Shown: positions 18,845-27,490 of the stretch, in pieces
How the letters are laid out: each line of letters opens with the position of its first letter
How positions within the stretch are numbered: the first letter of the stretch is position 1
Assembly (NCBI GenBank): GCA_000783305.1
Contig: JROE01000002.1
Coordinates: 907,178 to 971,177 of the forward strand
DNA: 64,000 bases
Reading direction: 5' to 3'
DNA from: Sphingobacteriaceae bacterium DW12
GTDB taxonomy: Bacteria > Bacteroidota > Bacteroidia > Sphingobacteriales > Sphingobacteriaceae
Position numbers and translations under genes: made by a program
Notes under the pieces: model-generated
Seen by the model: the letters and a program-made list of their open reading frames with translations, nothing else
Told to the model about the DNA's origin: nothing
The model's database searches: none

Positions 18845-20977
18845 CTATTTAAAATCCTGAGGAACTGGCCTTTCCAATAAATACTGGTAATAGAACCTTA
18901 CACGCTCTTTAAAATCATATTTACTTTTAGATTTATCAAAACCGTGACGGCTTCCAGGATAGATCATGAGTTCAAATGGTTTGTCCCTATCAGTCAGCTT
19001 ATCCACAAGCTGTATAGTATTCTGCATATGTACATTATCGTCCATATCACCATGCATAATGCGCAACACACCCTTGTATTGATCAACGTATGTCAGTACC
19101 GAACCATCCCTATACCCATCTGGATTCTCCTGAGGAGTATCCATCCATCGCTCCGTATAATGAGTATCGTATAGCTCCCATCCGGTCACGGGTGCACCTG
19201 CAATACCATAATCAAAATAGTCAGCGCCTTTTGTCAAAGCCAGACAGGTCATATAGCCGCCATAGCTATGCCCTGTAATCAACAACTTATTTTTACGCAC
19301 CCAAGGCTTAGCTTTAAACCACTTGGCTACCGTTATATAGTCAATTAACTCCCAATGGCCAAGGTTGCGGTGCATGAGTGCCACTCCTTGTTTACCAAAG
19401 TGACCAGAAGCACGGTGATCCGCGGTAATCTGTATGACTCCTTCGTTTGCCCAATACTGAGCGCCCGTCCCTTTCCATGTATTTTTAACAGAACCGGCAT
19501 CTGGTCCTCCATATATACTCATAATGACAGGATACTCTTTTGTCTCATCAAAATCTGTCGGATAAGTAATGATGACAGGCAATTGATAGTTACCATCCTC
19601 GGATGGTATTGTAAAGTATTCGGTCTTCCCAATTTTATACGTTCCAAAATCCGGGCTTTTACTATCTGCCAATTCCTTTATCTTCTTACCAGTAGTTGTC
19701 AATAGGGATACCTTAGGAGGCGTACTTACATTGGAGTATGTGGTAATGAAGTACTTGCCGTTGGGAGAAACGGATACTTGATGGGTATAATCACCAAAGG
19801 TCAATCTTTTAAAGTTCTTTCCAGAGAAATCCACTCTGTATAAATCAACTGTCGCCGAGTTTTCTTTACGTGCCGTTAAATACAACATCTTTTCTTTCTC
19901 ATCTATATGAGCAATACCCGTTACCTGCCAATTTCCTGAGGTCATAGCATTGATCAATTTACCATCAAGGGTATATAAATAGTAGTGAGCCCATCCTGTC
20001 TTGTCCGATTTGAGTATATAATGTCTATTATCCGCCAAGTACGTAATACGTTCGTCATGATCAAGATTAATCCATGAAGGCTGCTTTTCATCGTATATTT
20101 CTATTTTGGCCCCATCCAAAGGATTCACCTGATAAAACTTCAAGTTCTCTTGGCCTCTATTCATCCACTGCACCATTATATTCTGACTATCAAAAGCCCA
20201 ATAAGGCTGTCCAAAATATTGATCATCTTGCTCATTGAAATCTGCCCATATTACCTCACCTCCATCAGATTTAACAATTCCTACTTTAACAAGTGGATTT
20301 TTGTCACCCGCCTTTGGATATCGTGTCTCTTCTAAGTAGCCATGTTGCCCTTTAGAAACATAAATTGGAAACATGGGGACCTCTGTATCATCAAATCGCA
20401 TAAAGGCTAACCTTTGACTATCTGGAGACCACCAAAAGGCTTTATAATTGGTAGATCGACCAAGAATTTCTTCATAATATACCCATGACGAATATCCATT
20501 ATAGATAACATCCGTCCCGTCTGTCGTATACTGAATCTCTTTCCCTGAGGTTATATCTACTGCATATAAATTGCTTTTCCGAGTAAAGGCTACATACTGT
20601 CCATTCGGAGACAAGGTAGGATTTTGCTCTTCTACATCAGGGGAGCTGGTCAATCTTTTAGAAGTTCCATCGATGTATCTAATAACAACATCATTGTCCT
20701 TTACATACACTGCAGTACCGACAGCTTTCGGAGGATTATACGGCGCCCTATTACCCGTTCTAACGTCCACTTGATAGGTCCTTTGGACAGCCGGATCAAA
20801 CTCCAGGTAATGATCACCATCCGCCCAACCTTGCATAAAATTACCGATTGACTGAGTAATAGATGGCTGTCTTCCCCATGACTGTTCAAAGCTCAGGCGC
20901 TGGGTCTGTGCATCACTGCTTTGGTTAAAAAGCAAAAAAAGGCCAAAAAATACTATGCTATATCTTCTTACTTTCAT
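18845..20977 (-). CDS. S9 family dipeptidyl peptidase IV-type exopeptidase
   Basis: 710-residue exported serine peptidase that removes X-Pro dipeptides from peptide N-termini. A signal peptide (FFGLFLLFNQSSDAQ) is followed by an eight-bladed DPPIV_N beta-propeller (about residues 80-430), with the Glu pair of the dipeptide pocket probably in SSWVYYEEILGR. The C-terminal alpha/beta hydrolase domain carries Ser571 (GHSYGGY), Asp646 (GDMDDNVH) and His678 (GSRHGFD). The family is usually periplasmic or surface-attached in Bacteroidota. It is alone between two terminators. Confidence 0.95.
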   Translation of the reverse strand: MKVRRYSIVFFGLFLLFNQSSDAQTQRLSFEQSWGRQPSITQSIGNFMQGWADGDHYLEFDPAVQRTYQVDVRTGNRAPYNPPKAVGTAVYVKDNDVVIRYIDGTSKRLTSSPDVEEQNPTLSPNGQYVAFTRKSNLYAVDITSGKEIQYTTDGTDVIYNGYSSWVYYEEILGRSTNYKAFWWSPDSQRLAFMRFDDTEVPMFPIYVSKGQHGYLEETRYPKAGDKNPLVKVGIVKSDGGEVIWADFNEQDDQYFGQPYWAFDSQNIMVQWMNRGQENLKFYQVNPLDGAKIEIYDEKQPSWINLDHDERITYLADNRHYILKSDKTGWAHYYLYTLDGKLINAMTSGNWQVTGIAHIDEKEKMLYLTARKENSATVDLYRVDFSGKNFKRLTFGDYTHQVSVSPNGKYFITTYSNVSTPPKVSLLTTTGKKIKELADSKSPDFGTYKIGKTEYFTIPSEDGNYQLPVIITYPTDFDETKEYPVIMSIYGGPDAGSVKNTWKGTGAQYWANEGVIQITADHRASGHFGKQGVALMHRNLGHWELIDYITVAKWFKAKPWVRKNKLLITGHSYGGYMTCLALTKGADYFDYGIAGAPVTGWELYDTHYTERWMDTPQENPDGYRDGSVLTYVDQYKGVLRIMHGDMDDNVHMQNTIQLVDKLTDRDKPFELMIYPGSRHGFDKSKSKYDFKERVRFYYQYLLERPVPQDFK

Positions 20978-21158
20978 TTAAAATAGAATTTGGGCTTCAC
21001 TCAAAAAATTAAAAACTCGAAAATAGTATATTAACTCATACTTTAACAACCCGCTTCTGTAACAAGTTTATAAAAAATATAAACTGATATACTGCGACAA
21101 ATAGTTTAGAAAAGATCTTAAGAATTTCTTTTAGTTGTGTGCGGGGCCGTATTATACA

Positions 21159-21186
21159 GAAAAAAGCCACTATGGGAATAGTGGCT
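21159..21186 (-). terminator. Intrinsic terminator of the DUF3276 gene
   Basis: AGCCACTAT-GGGA-ATAGTGGCT, perfect 9-bp stem, T-run on the minus strand, about 20 bp past the stop codon. Confidence 0.92.
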
Positions 21187-21208
21187 CTTATTCTAGGCTA
21201 GACACACC

Positions 21209-21547
21209 TTAGAATGAAAAATCGTCTCTTTGAGCAACTTTATTATCTTCGCTATAACCTGCATCCTCGAAATTAGGTTCATAGCGTTTCTCAACAACTT
21301 CCTGATTTGACTTGATGTACTCAACCACATCCTTTAATCCCTCAGCAAATTTCTCAAAATCCTCTTTGTACAAGAAAATCTTGTGTTTGATAAACTGCCC
21401 ATCTTCAAAACGCTTCTTACTTTCGGTGATCGTCACGTAATAATCGTCTGAACGAGTCGCCTTTACATCAAAAAAATAAGTACGTTTTCCCGCTCTCACT
21501 TTTTTTGAAAATACCTCTTCGCGCTCTTTGTTTTCAAAATCTCCCAT
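21209..21547 (-). CDS. DUF3276 / PUR-like nucleic-acid-binding protein
   Basis: 112 residues of the DUF3276 family, bacterial relatives of the PUR-alpha single-stranded nucleic-acid-binding fold. Recognisable are VFSKKVRAGKRTYFFDVKAT, DYYVTITESKKRF and FLYKEDFEKFAEGLKDVVEYI. It is a small acidic cytoplasmic protein with a disordered C-terminus (AQRDDFSF). Conserved through Bacteroidota; the physiological role is unclear to me. Monocistronic by its own terminator. Confidence 0.93.
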   Translation of the reverse strand: MGDFENKEREEVFSKKVRAGKRTYFFDVKATRSDDYYVTITESKKRFEDGQFIKHKIFLYKEDFEKFAEGLKDVVEYIKSNQEVVEKRYEPNFEDAGYSEDNKVAQRDDFSF

Positions 21548-21821
21548 TATTAACTATTTAAGTTTAAGTTCCATTTTCCGTCATAAATATATAATAATTA
21601 TATTCTTTTCTCCAAATTTTATAAAGAAAAAAACTGATTTTTTTTATTATTCAATCCATTAAGCCTTTTTTTTCGATCAGAAAGATGATGCGACAAAAAG
21701 AATTCACCGATAAAAAAGCGAGCTTTACCGACTTTTTGAAACATGTGACCTAAATAATATTTTGCAGTCCTTATATTAGCAATACATTTGATCTATCAAA
21801 CATGATAAACAAATAAAACAG

Positions 21822-22697
21822 ATGAAAGATAAAACACAACATTCGGATCCATTCAACATGCCACCACGACATAATAATAAGCGAAATATAATTGGCGCTA
21901 TCGTTATCTTAGGTGGACTGTTGCTCTTGCTTAGAAATCTTGACTTCGGCATACTATTCCCAGATTGGCTTTTCAGTTGGCCCATGATTCTGATAATTGT
22001 CGGTTTAGTAATTGGTGTTAACTCGAAATTTGAGCAAAAAGCTTCTATAGTCTTATTGATTTTGGGTGTTTTGTTTCTTTTCAGAGAAATAACCCACCTG
22101 CCTATTGGTGGAGTAATCTTTCCTCTTGGAATTATTATAGTTGGCTTTTTTCTGATTACCAGACATAACAATAATCAAATCCCGCCCATCCCACCCTACA
22201 AGGATGACTATGATTGGGACAAGCGTGTAGAAGATCCAGCATCCCCCTCTCCGGAATCCAATCCAGGTGAAGCAGGACCAAATCAAGATCCAAATCATCA
22301 GTCCTCGTATCAGCAAAGTACGGGGCAATCTAATTATGGAAACTATAGTTATCAATCAGAAAACTATCTGAACGTCAATTCGGCATTCAGTTCGATGAAA
22401 AAATTAATCTTATCTAAAACATTTCTAGGTGGAAGGGTATCCAATATATTCGGCTCGGTAGAAATCAATCTATTACAGGCAGACTTACAGCAACCAGTTG
22501 TAATAGATGTGTTCCAATTGTTTGGCAGCACCCAGATTATTCTTCCTAGCCACTGGCAAGCCTCTTCGGACATCTCCTCGCTTTTGGGCGACGTAGACGA
22601 TAGACGCTACCCTTCGGGTGCGGCTATGGATCCGAGCAAACGTATCTATATAACTGGAACTACTTTGTTTGGAGGAATCACACTTAAAAACGCATAG
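21822..22697 (+). CDS. LiaF-like membrane protein (DUF5668 plus LiaF C-terminal domain)
   Basis: 291 residues. Four membrane helices lie at about 22-110 (NIIGAIVILGGLLLLLRNL, WPMILIIVGLVIGV, SIVLLILGVLFLF, GVIFPLGIIIVGFFLI) in the LiaI/LiaF-type arrangement. A proline/serine/glutamine/tyrosine-rich linker (about 113-180) leads to a repetitive beta-helical domain (about 185-291) with repeated F-G-G/F-G-S turns as in LiaF. In Firmicutes LiaF restrains a cell-envelope stress kinase. Here the partners 11 nt downstream are LytS/LytTR types, so an envelope-sensing role is inferred by analogy. Confidence 0.85.
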   Translation: MKDKTQHSDPFNMPPRHNNKRNIIGAIVILGGLLLLLRNLDFGILFPDWLFSWPMILIIVGLVIGVNSKFEQKASIVLLILGVLFLFREITHLPIGGVIFPLGIIIVGFFLITRHNNNQIPPIPPYKDDYDWDKRVEDPASPSPESNPGEAGPNQDPNHQSSYQQSTGQSNYGNYSYQSENYLNVNSAFSSMKKLILSKTFLGGRVSNIFGSVEINLLQADLQQPVVIDVFQLFGSTQIILPSHWQASSDISSLLGDVDDRRYPSGAAMDPSKRIYITGTTLFGGITLKNA

Positions 22698-22708
22698 ACA
22701 ACCCATTT

Positions 22709-23752
22709 ATGTTGATTTTCAAGTTACCCACCAACAAAAACTATCTGATTCACCTATCGGCTTGGACGATATGTGTACTGTATTTTTGCGTCATCTTCGG
22801 ACTACTCCTCTGGACAGGAGTATCCAAAGATGTGGCACTTTATGATGCCGGAATCAGTGCATTGAGCATCACCCTTTGTTGTTACATCCTCTCCAGCACC
22901 ATCAATTTTTTCCTACCCAAAAGAGGACAAATGCTACGCCTATCGATTACTGGGCTTGTTGTCGTTGCATTAGGTATCACCATCAGCCGATTTTCAATGT
23001 TGCAGATCTTTACAGATCAAGAACTGCTTTATTTTGATTTTAGCATCCCCTATCGTATACTCATTAATTTTCTAGTCTTATTTAGCATAGCTATATTACA
23101 AATTGTCTGGAACATACAGGAAGAGTATGAAGAAAATAAGAAACGAAAAGAGGAGTCAGAAAAAATGGTTAGAGAAGCCGAACTTTACAATCTCCGGCAA
23201 CAACTCCAACCTCATTTTTTATTCAATAGTCTCAATTCTATTATTGCTTTAATCGGTAGCAAACCCGATCAAGCCCGAGAGATGACTTTTCAATTGTCAG
23301 ATTTTTTGCGAGGCACTTTGCGAAAAGATAACTTGAGTCTCATTTCCTTAAAAGATGAACTCTCTCACTTGCAACTCTATCTGGACATTGAAAAAGTCAG
23401 GTTTGGCCATCGGCTTAATACAGAAGTAACCTTTCCTGAAGAGCTCTCTGATAAAAAACTACCCACTATGATTATCCAACCTCTTTTAGAGAATGCCATA
23501 AAATTCGGTCTCTATAATATCACAGGCGAGGTATTGATTAAAGTAGAAGTCTCCTTTGTTGACCATTTACTTTGGATTAGGATTACCAACCCTATAGAAA
23601 ATGACCAATTTGAAAATACAAAAGGAACAGGATTTGGGCTCAGCAGTGTGCAACGAAGACTATTCTTAATATTTGGCCGTACGGACTTGCTTACAACTGA
23701 GACAATCGCAAAAAGCTTCATATCCACCCTAAAAATCCCTCAATATGATTAA
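22709..23752 (+). CDS. LytS/YehU-type sensor histidine kinase
   Basis: 347 residues. Four membrane helices occupy roughly residues 13-135 without a large external sensor domain. After a charged coiled coil (EEYEENKKRKEESEKMV) comes the His_kinase domain with phospho-acceptor His169 in QLQPHFLFNSLN, then the ATPase N-box LLENAIKFGL and G-box TGFGLSS-like KGTGFGLSSVQRR. It overlaps the response regulator gene by 8 nt and follows the LiaF-like gene by 11 nt, so all three form one operon. Confidence 0.94.
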   Translation: MLIFKLPTNKNYLIHLSAWTICVLYFCVIFGLLLWTGVSKDVALYDAGISALSITLCCYILSSTINFFLPKRGQMLRLSITGLVVVALGITISRFSMLQIFTDQELLYFDFSIPYRILINFLVLFSIAILQIVWNIQEEYEENKKRKEESEKMVREAELYNLRQQLQPHFLFNSLNSIIALIGSKPDQAREMTFQLSDFLRGTLRKDNLSLISLKDELSHLQLYLDIEKVRFGHRLNTEVTFPEELSDKKLPTMIIQPLLENAIKFGLYNITGEVLIKVEVSFVDHLLWIRITNPIENDQFENTKGTGFGLSSVQRRLFLIFGRTDLLTTETIAKSFISTLKIPQYD

Positions 23753-24488
23753 GACTATAATTATCGATGACGAACCTCTTGCCCGATCCATCATTTCGGA
23801 GTATCTACAACACCACCCAGATTATGAGGTTGTGGCCGAATGCAATGATGGGTTTGAGGGAATCAAGGCCATACAAATTCATAAACCTGACTTAGTATTT
23901 TTAGACATACAGATGCCCAAGTTGAATGGCTTCGAGTTACTTGAAATCCTCGACGAGCAACCCCAACTTATTTTTACAACGGCATTTGACGAATTTGCAA
24001 TTAAAGCTTTTGAGAAAAATGCTATTGATTACCTACTCAAACCAATCAGTAGACCCCGATTTGATCAAGCTATTCTCAAATTTGGCACAGGTTACCAACA
24101 GGCTCTGCCAAATTCGACACCAGCCAAGATAACGGAGTCTATAGAGGCCGAAGAGCAAAATTTGGAACGTATCGTTGTTAAGAATGGAGCTCAAATCAAG
24201 ATTATTCCTGTACAACAAGTCATCTTTTTGGAGGCCTACGATGACTATGTCAAAATACACACCAAAGATGGTATGTTTCTAAAAAACAAAACCATGTCCT
24301 CTTTTGAGAAACAACTTGACCCTAAAAACTTCGTCCGCGTACACCGTTCTTTTATGATAAGAGTGGACCAATTGTCTAAAATCGAACCTTTAGAAAAAGA
24401 AAACTTTATTGCTACGCTGGTGTCTGGAGACAAAATCAACGTAAGCAAATCAGGATATGCTCGTCTGAAGCAGACCATAGGGATGTAA
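23745..24488 (+). CDS. LytTR family response regulator
   Basis: 247 residues. A receiver domain (1-120) has Asp54 as phospho-acceptor (FLDIQMP), acidic pair IIDDEP and Lys in YLLKPIS. A LytTR DNA-binding domain occupies about 145-245 (FLEAYDDYVKIHTKDG, FVRVHRSFMIRVDQL). Its start lies inside the end of the kinase gene (8-nt overlap). Target promoters are unknown; self-regulation of the liaF-like operon is a reasonable guess. Confidence 0.95.
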   Translation: MIKTIIIDDEPLARSIISEYLQHHPDYEVVAECNDGFEGIKAIQIHKPDLVFLDIQMPKLNGFELLEILDEQPQLIFTTAFDEFAIKAFEKNAIDYLLKPISRPRFDQAILKFGTGYQQALPNSTPAKITESIEAEEQNLERIVVKNGAQIKIIPVQQVIFLEAYDDYVKIHTKDGMFLKNKTMSSFEKQLDPKNFVRVHRSFMIRVDQLSKIEPLEKENFIATLVSGDKINVSKSGYARLKQTIGM

Positions 24489-24514
24489 TTCCTAGGCTTC
24501 TGATAAATATCTAC

Positions 24515-24563
24515 ATTCGCTTTCCCTTATATCCACATATATTTGGAAAGCGAATTTATTTTT
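24515..24563 (+). terminator. Terminator of the liaF-like/lytS/lytTR operon
   Basis: ATTCGCTTTCC (24515-24525) pairs perfectly with GGAAAGCGAAT (24545-24555); the 19-nt interior can also pair (TATAT/ATATA). A T-rich tract follows. Confidence 0.88.
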
Positions 24564-24607
24564 GGAGAAGCTGAATCGGCAATCTTGCATTTAAAACCAA
24601 CTTTATC

Positions 24608-24615
24608 TAAGTTTG
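24608..24615 (+). promoter_or_regulatory. -7 promoter element of the serine hydrolase gene
   Basis: TAAGTTTG fits TAnnTTTG, 8 bp before the ATG at 24624. It supports that ATG over the upstream frame start at 24543, which would lie inside the preceding terminator. The 5' untranslated region would be very short. Confidence 0.5.
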
Positions 24616-24623
24616 TATCTGCA

Positions 24624-26093
24624 ATGATAAAATACATACCACTCTTACTGATTGCGCTGATTTCAAATTCGCTTACAGCGCAACAATCAAATACCAACGA
24701 ACAGCAAAATAAGGCTGCCTTCAATAAAATTGAATTCTTTCTGAACAGCCAACAAATAGACTCCATCTATAATATGGCAGATGATAGCTTTAAAAAAGCA
24801 ATCACCCATAGCAAATTGGCAAGTATCCTCTCAGAGAGTATTTTCCCAAAAGGAAGAATCAAGTCCGCTACGCTGGAAAGTTTTGAAAGTGGAATCGGGG
24901 CCTATCGCCTGGATTATTCAGATGGCCCTATGCAGCTACTATTGGTTGTTGATGAAACCTTGCACTACAATACGCTTTTAATCAAGCCCTACCCTAAAAG
25001 CGAACGCATAGCTGACGTCAACGAGGACTTGAATGAAGCGACAAACGAACAGACTTCGGAAGTCGTTGCAATAACCTCGCCATTGGATTTCTTTACCGAC
25101 TCCGTCGCTAAGGTTTATCTAAAAGCCCCCCATACAGCATCCTTATCCATTGGTCTGATCAAAAACAATCAGGTAAAAACCTATTTCTTTGGAGAAACAG
25201 CAAAGGGTAATAACACCCTTCCAAACCAAGACTCTCAATATGAAATAGGTTCCATTACAAAAGTATTCACCGCTACTTTATTGGCAGATTTGAGTCTAAA
25301 GGGACTATTATCATTGGATGACCCTATCACCAAATACCTACCGGACTCACTGAAGAGTAATACTGATCTGCAAAAGATCACACTCAAATCCCTAGCTAAT
25401 CACACTTCAGGATTGCCACGTCTTCCAGACAACCTGACAACCACAAAAGGTTACAGCGCTCTAGACCCTTATAAAGATTACGACCGTGTTGCGCTGTATA
25501 CTTATTTAAAGCTTTATAAAGCTACTTCGGCTGTAGGCGAAAAATACGAATATAGCAATCTGGGATTTGGATTGTTGGGTGATCTGATTACCGTCATCAC
25601 AAAGAAACCATATAGTCAAAATATACAAGAGCTCATTACTACACCTCTTGGCCTCACTGCAACCCTAGACAAGGTTGACCCCAAAAACAACCAGCTTTTA
25701 CAGGTATACAATACCAAAGGTGAGCAAGTACCCACATGGAATTTTAGCTCCTTGGCTGGTGCCGGTGCATTGAAATCAAGCATCAATGATCTTCTGCAAT
25801 TTGCAAAATCTCAGTTCAAGATGCCTGAGACAGATACAGAAAAGGCGATGGCCCAAACCAAACAATTTACTTTCTTCCTTCCACCGGATACCGATTTAGG
25901 TCTAGCTTGGCATCTTAATATGCTGGAAGGCATTACCTATTATTGGCATAATGGTGGCACAAATGGTAGTCGCTCATTCATTGGCATTGCACCTGATGAA
26001 AAATCAGCAGTAATTGTGCTTTCCAATTCTGCTCGCGACGTGGACGGTACGGCGCGCAAATTATTAGACTATATATTGACACATCGGGATTAA
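24624..26093 (+). CDS. Exported serine hydrolase, class C beta-lactamase fold, with DUF3887-like N-terminal domain
   Basis: 489 residues with a signal peptide (LLLIALISNSLTAQ). Residues about 30-120 resemble DUF3887-type domains. Residues about 155-480 are a beta-lactamase/DD-peptidase-like domain with S210-I-T-K213 (SxxK), Y310-S-N312 (YxN) and late HNGGTNG (third motif). Such proteins act as D-aminopeptidases, esterases or peptidoglycan enzymes; true beta-lactam resistance is not implied. It ends one base before the convergent thioredoxin-like gene, leaving no room for a separate terminator. Confidence 0.9.
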   Translation: MIKYIPLLLIALISNSLTAQQSNTNEQQNKAAFNKIEFFLNSQQIDSIYNMADDSFKKAITHSKLASILSESIFPKGRIKSATLESFESGIGAYRLDYSDGPMQLLLVVDETLHYNTLLIKPYPKSERIADVNEDLNEATNEQTSEVVAITSPLDFFTDSVAKVYLKAPHTASLSIGLIKNNQVKTYFFGETAKGNNTLPNQDSQYEIGSITKVFTATLLADLSLKGLLSLDDPITKYLPDSLKSNTDLQKITLKSLANHTSGLPRLPDNLTTTKGYSALDPYKDYDRVALYTYLKLYKATSAVGEKYEYSNLGFGLLGDLITVITKKPYSQNIQELITTPLGLTATLDKVDPKNNQLLQVYNTKGEQVPTWNFSSLAGAGALKSSINDLLQFAKSQFKMPETDTEKAMAQTKQFTFFLPPDTDLGLAWHLNMLEGITYYWHNGGTNGSRSFIGIAPDEKSAVIVLSNSARDVDGTARKLLDYILTHRD

Positions 26094-26094
26094 T

Positions 26095-26577
26095 CTATTT
26101 CAAATACGGTAGTAGTTTCTGTACATTCTCTTCCCCATCTAGATGTTTGATGAGCTTCTTGGTCTTAGCATCATAGACATAGAGAGATGGATACTGCGTT
26201 GGATTGAATTTAGGAATAAAAGCAATGTCCTTGTCATGCAGAAAATGCACGTTTTTCTTGGACTTCAATGATGGTATGTACATTTCTATGAATCCTTCGA
26301 CATAAGGCTTATCATTAATAGAGATGAAATAAATAGTCGAATTCGAAAATCGGCTGTAATTTTTAGCTATGCCCGAGGCCATTTTTTGACAATGCCCACA
26401 TCCTGGATCATAGTAATTGAAGATGATATATCCTGTTGTTGGCAATTTATCCTGATTATAAGGTTGCGCATCTTGTAGGCTGTAAAAAGTGAATGTAGGG
26501 ATAGTGACTGGTGCTTGTTGTCCAAGAACATTCAACGTGACCATTAATGCTATACACGTCGTATACAGGTACTTCAT
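26095..26577 (-). CDS. Exported thioredoxin-like (TlpA/ResA-type) protein
   Basis: 160 residues. The signal peptide ends at VLGQ/QAP. The redox motif CGHC sits in YDPGCGHCQKM, giving a C-x-x-C active site, and the cis-Pro loop is NPTQYPSLYVYD. The compact size and secretion fit a periplasmic thiol-disulfide oxidoreductase. It is convergent with the serine hydrolase and divergent from purN; no operon partner is seen. Confidence 0.9.
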   Translation of the reverse strand: MKYLYTTCIALMVTLNVLGQQAPVTIPTFTFYSLQDAQPYNQDKLPTTGYIIFNYYDPGCGHCQKMASGIAKNYSRFSNSTIYFISINDKPYVEGFIEMYIPSLKSKKNVHFLHDKDIAFIPKFNPTQYPSLYVYDAKTKKLIKHLDGEENVQKLLPYLK

Positions 26578-26795
26578 AGTGATATTATTATTAAAAGATT
26601 ACTCCAGTATGTCTCTCTAAGTATTACAAGACCAAGGTAACTCCAGTCGACGCAATTACTTAAGTTTTAAAGATACGATAATTATACGCAAGTGTTGACA
26701 ACCTTGAATTCTCTCATTCATTATTAGATTTACTGATACTATAGGCCATATACGCTTTCTTGCCACATATTACAATATCTTAACAAAAAAATAAG

Positions 26796-26803
26796 TAAAT
26801 TTG
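26796..26803 (+). promoter_or_regulatory. -7 promoter element of purN
   Basis: TAAATTTG matches TAnnTTTG, 41 bp before the GTG start of purN. No clear -33 box. Confidence 0.45.
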
Positions 26804-26844
26804 GCTAATTTTAGTTTATCATTATTCAAAAAAGAAGAAAGTCT

Positions 26845-27420
26845 GTGAAAAAACGAATTGCTATTTTTGCTTCAGGTTCAGGTTCAAATGCTCAAAAAAT
26901 AATGGAGCACTTTAAATATTCAGATACAGCAGAGGTGGCCCTGGTACTCAGTAATAATCCAGAGTCTTATGTATTACAACGCGCTGACAACTTTGAGATT
27001 CCCTCGCATGTTTTTGACAAACAGGATTTTTTCCAGACCGATGATGTTGTTAAACTTTTAAAAAACCTAGAAATAGATTTAATCGTCCTAGCCGGATTTC
27101 TATGGTTGGTACCCGACAATCTATTAAAAGCGTTCCCTAATAAAATTATTAACATACATCCAGCGCTCTTACCAAAGTACGGCGGTAAAGGGATGTATGG
27201 AGATCGTGTTCATAAAGCCGTGCTAGCTGCAAAAGAAAGTGAACATGGAGTTACTATCCATTTCGCCAATGAGCATTTCGATGAGGGTGAAATTATCTAT
27301 CAAGCTCGTTTCAAAGTGGAACCAGAAGACACATTGGAAATTATCAAATTCAAAGGGCAGCAATTGGAACACTTACATTACCCCAAAGTCATAGAGAATC
27401 TATTGAAAAAATACAATTGA
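26845..27420 (+). CDS. purN: Phosphoribosylglycinamide formyltransferase
   Basis: 191 residues, third step of purine synthesis, transferring formyl from 10-formyl-tetrahydrofolate to GAR. N-terminal FASGSGSNAQKI binds phosphate; the catalytic region is IINIHPALLPKYGGKGMYG (Asn-His), and the Asp loop is ANEHFDEGEIIYQ. It starts with GTG at 26845, preceded by AGAAGAAAG; no in-frame ATG lies near. purH follows 70 bp later under its own promoter. Confidence 0.97.
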   Translation: MKKRIAIFASGSGSNAQKIMEHFKYSDTAEVALVLSNNPESYVLQRADNFEIPSHVFDKQDFFQTDDVVKLLKNLEIDLIVLAGFLWLVPDNLLKAFPNKIINIHPALLPKYGGKGMYGDRVHKAVLAAKESEHGVTIHFANEHFDEGEIIYQARFKVEPEDTLEIIKFKGQQLEHLHYPKVIENLLKKYN

Positions 27421-27440
27421 TTTTTACATAAAATAGACCC

Positions 27441-27470
27441 TTGAACATTTTGTAATAATTTGTATCTTTG
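27441..27470 (+). promoter_or_regulatory. purH promoter (-33 TTG and -7 TATCTTTG)
   Basis: TTG at 27441-27443 and TATCTTTG at 27463-27470 are separated by 19 bp, the canonical Bacteroidota spacing. The ATG of purH is 20 bp downstream. Confidence 0.75.
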
Positions 27471-27490
27471 CGGCTCCAAACAAATAGATA

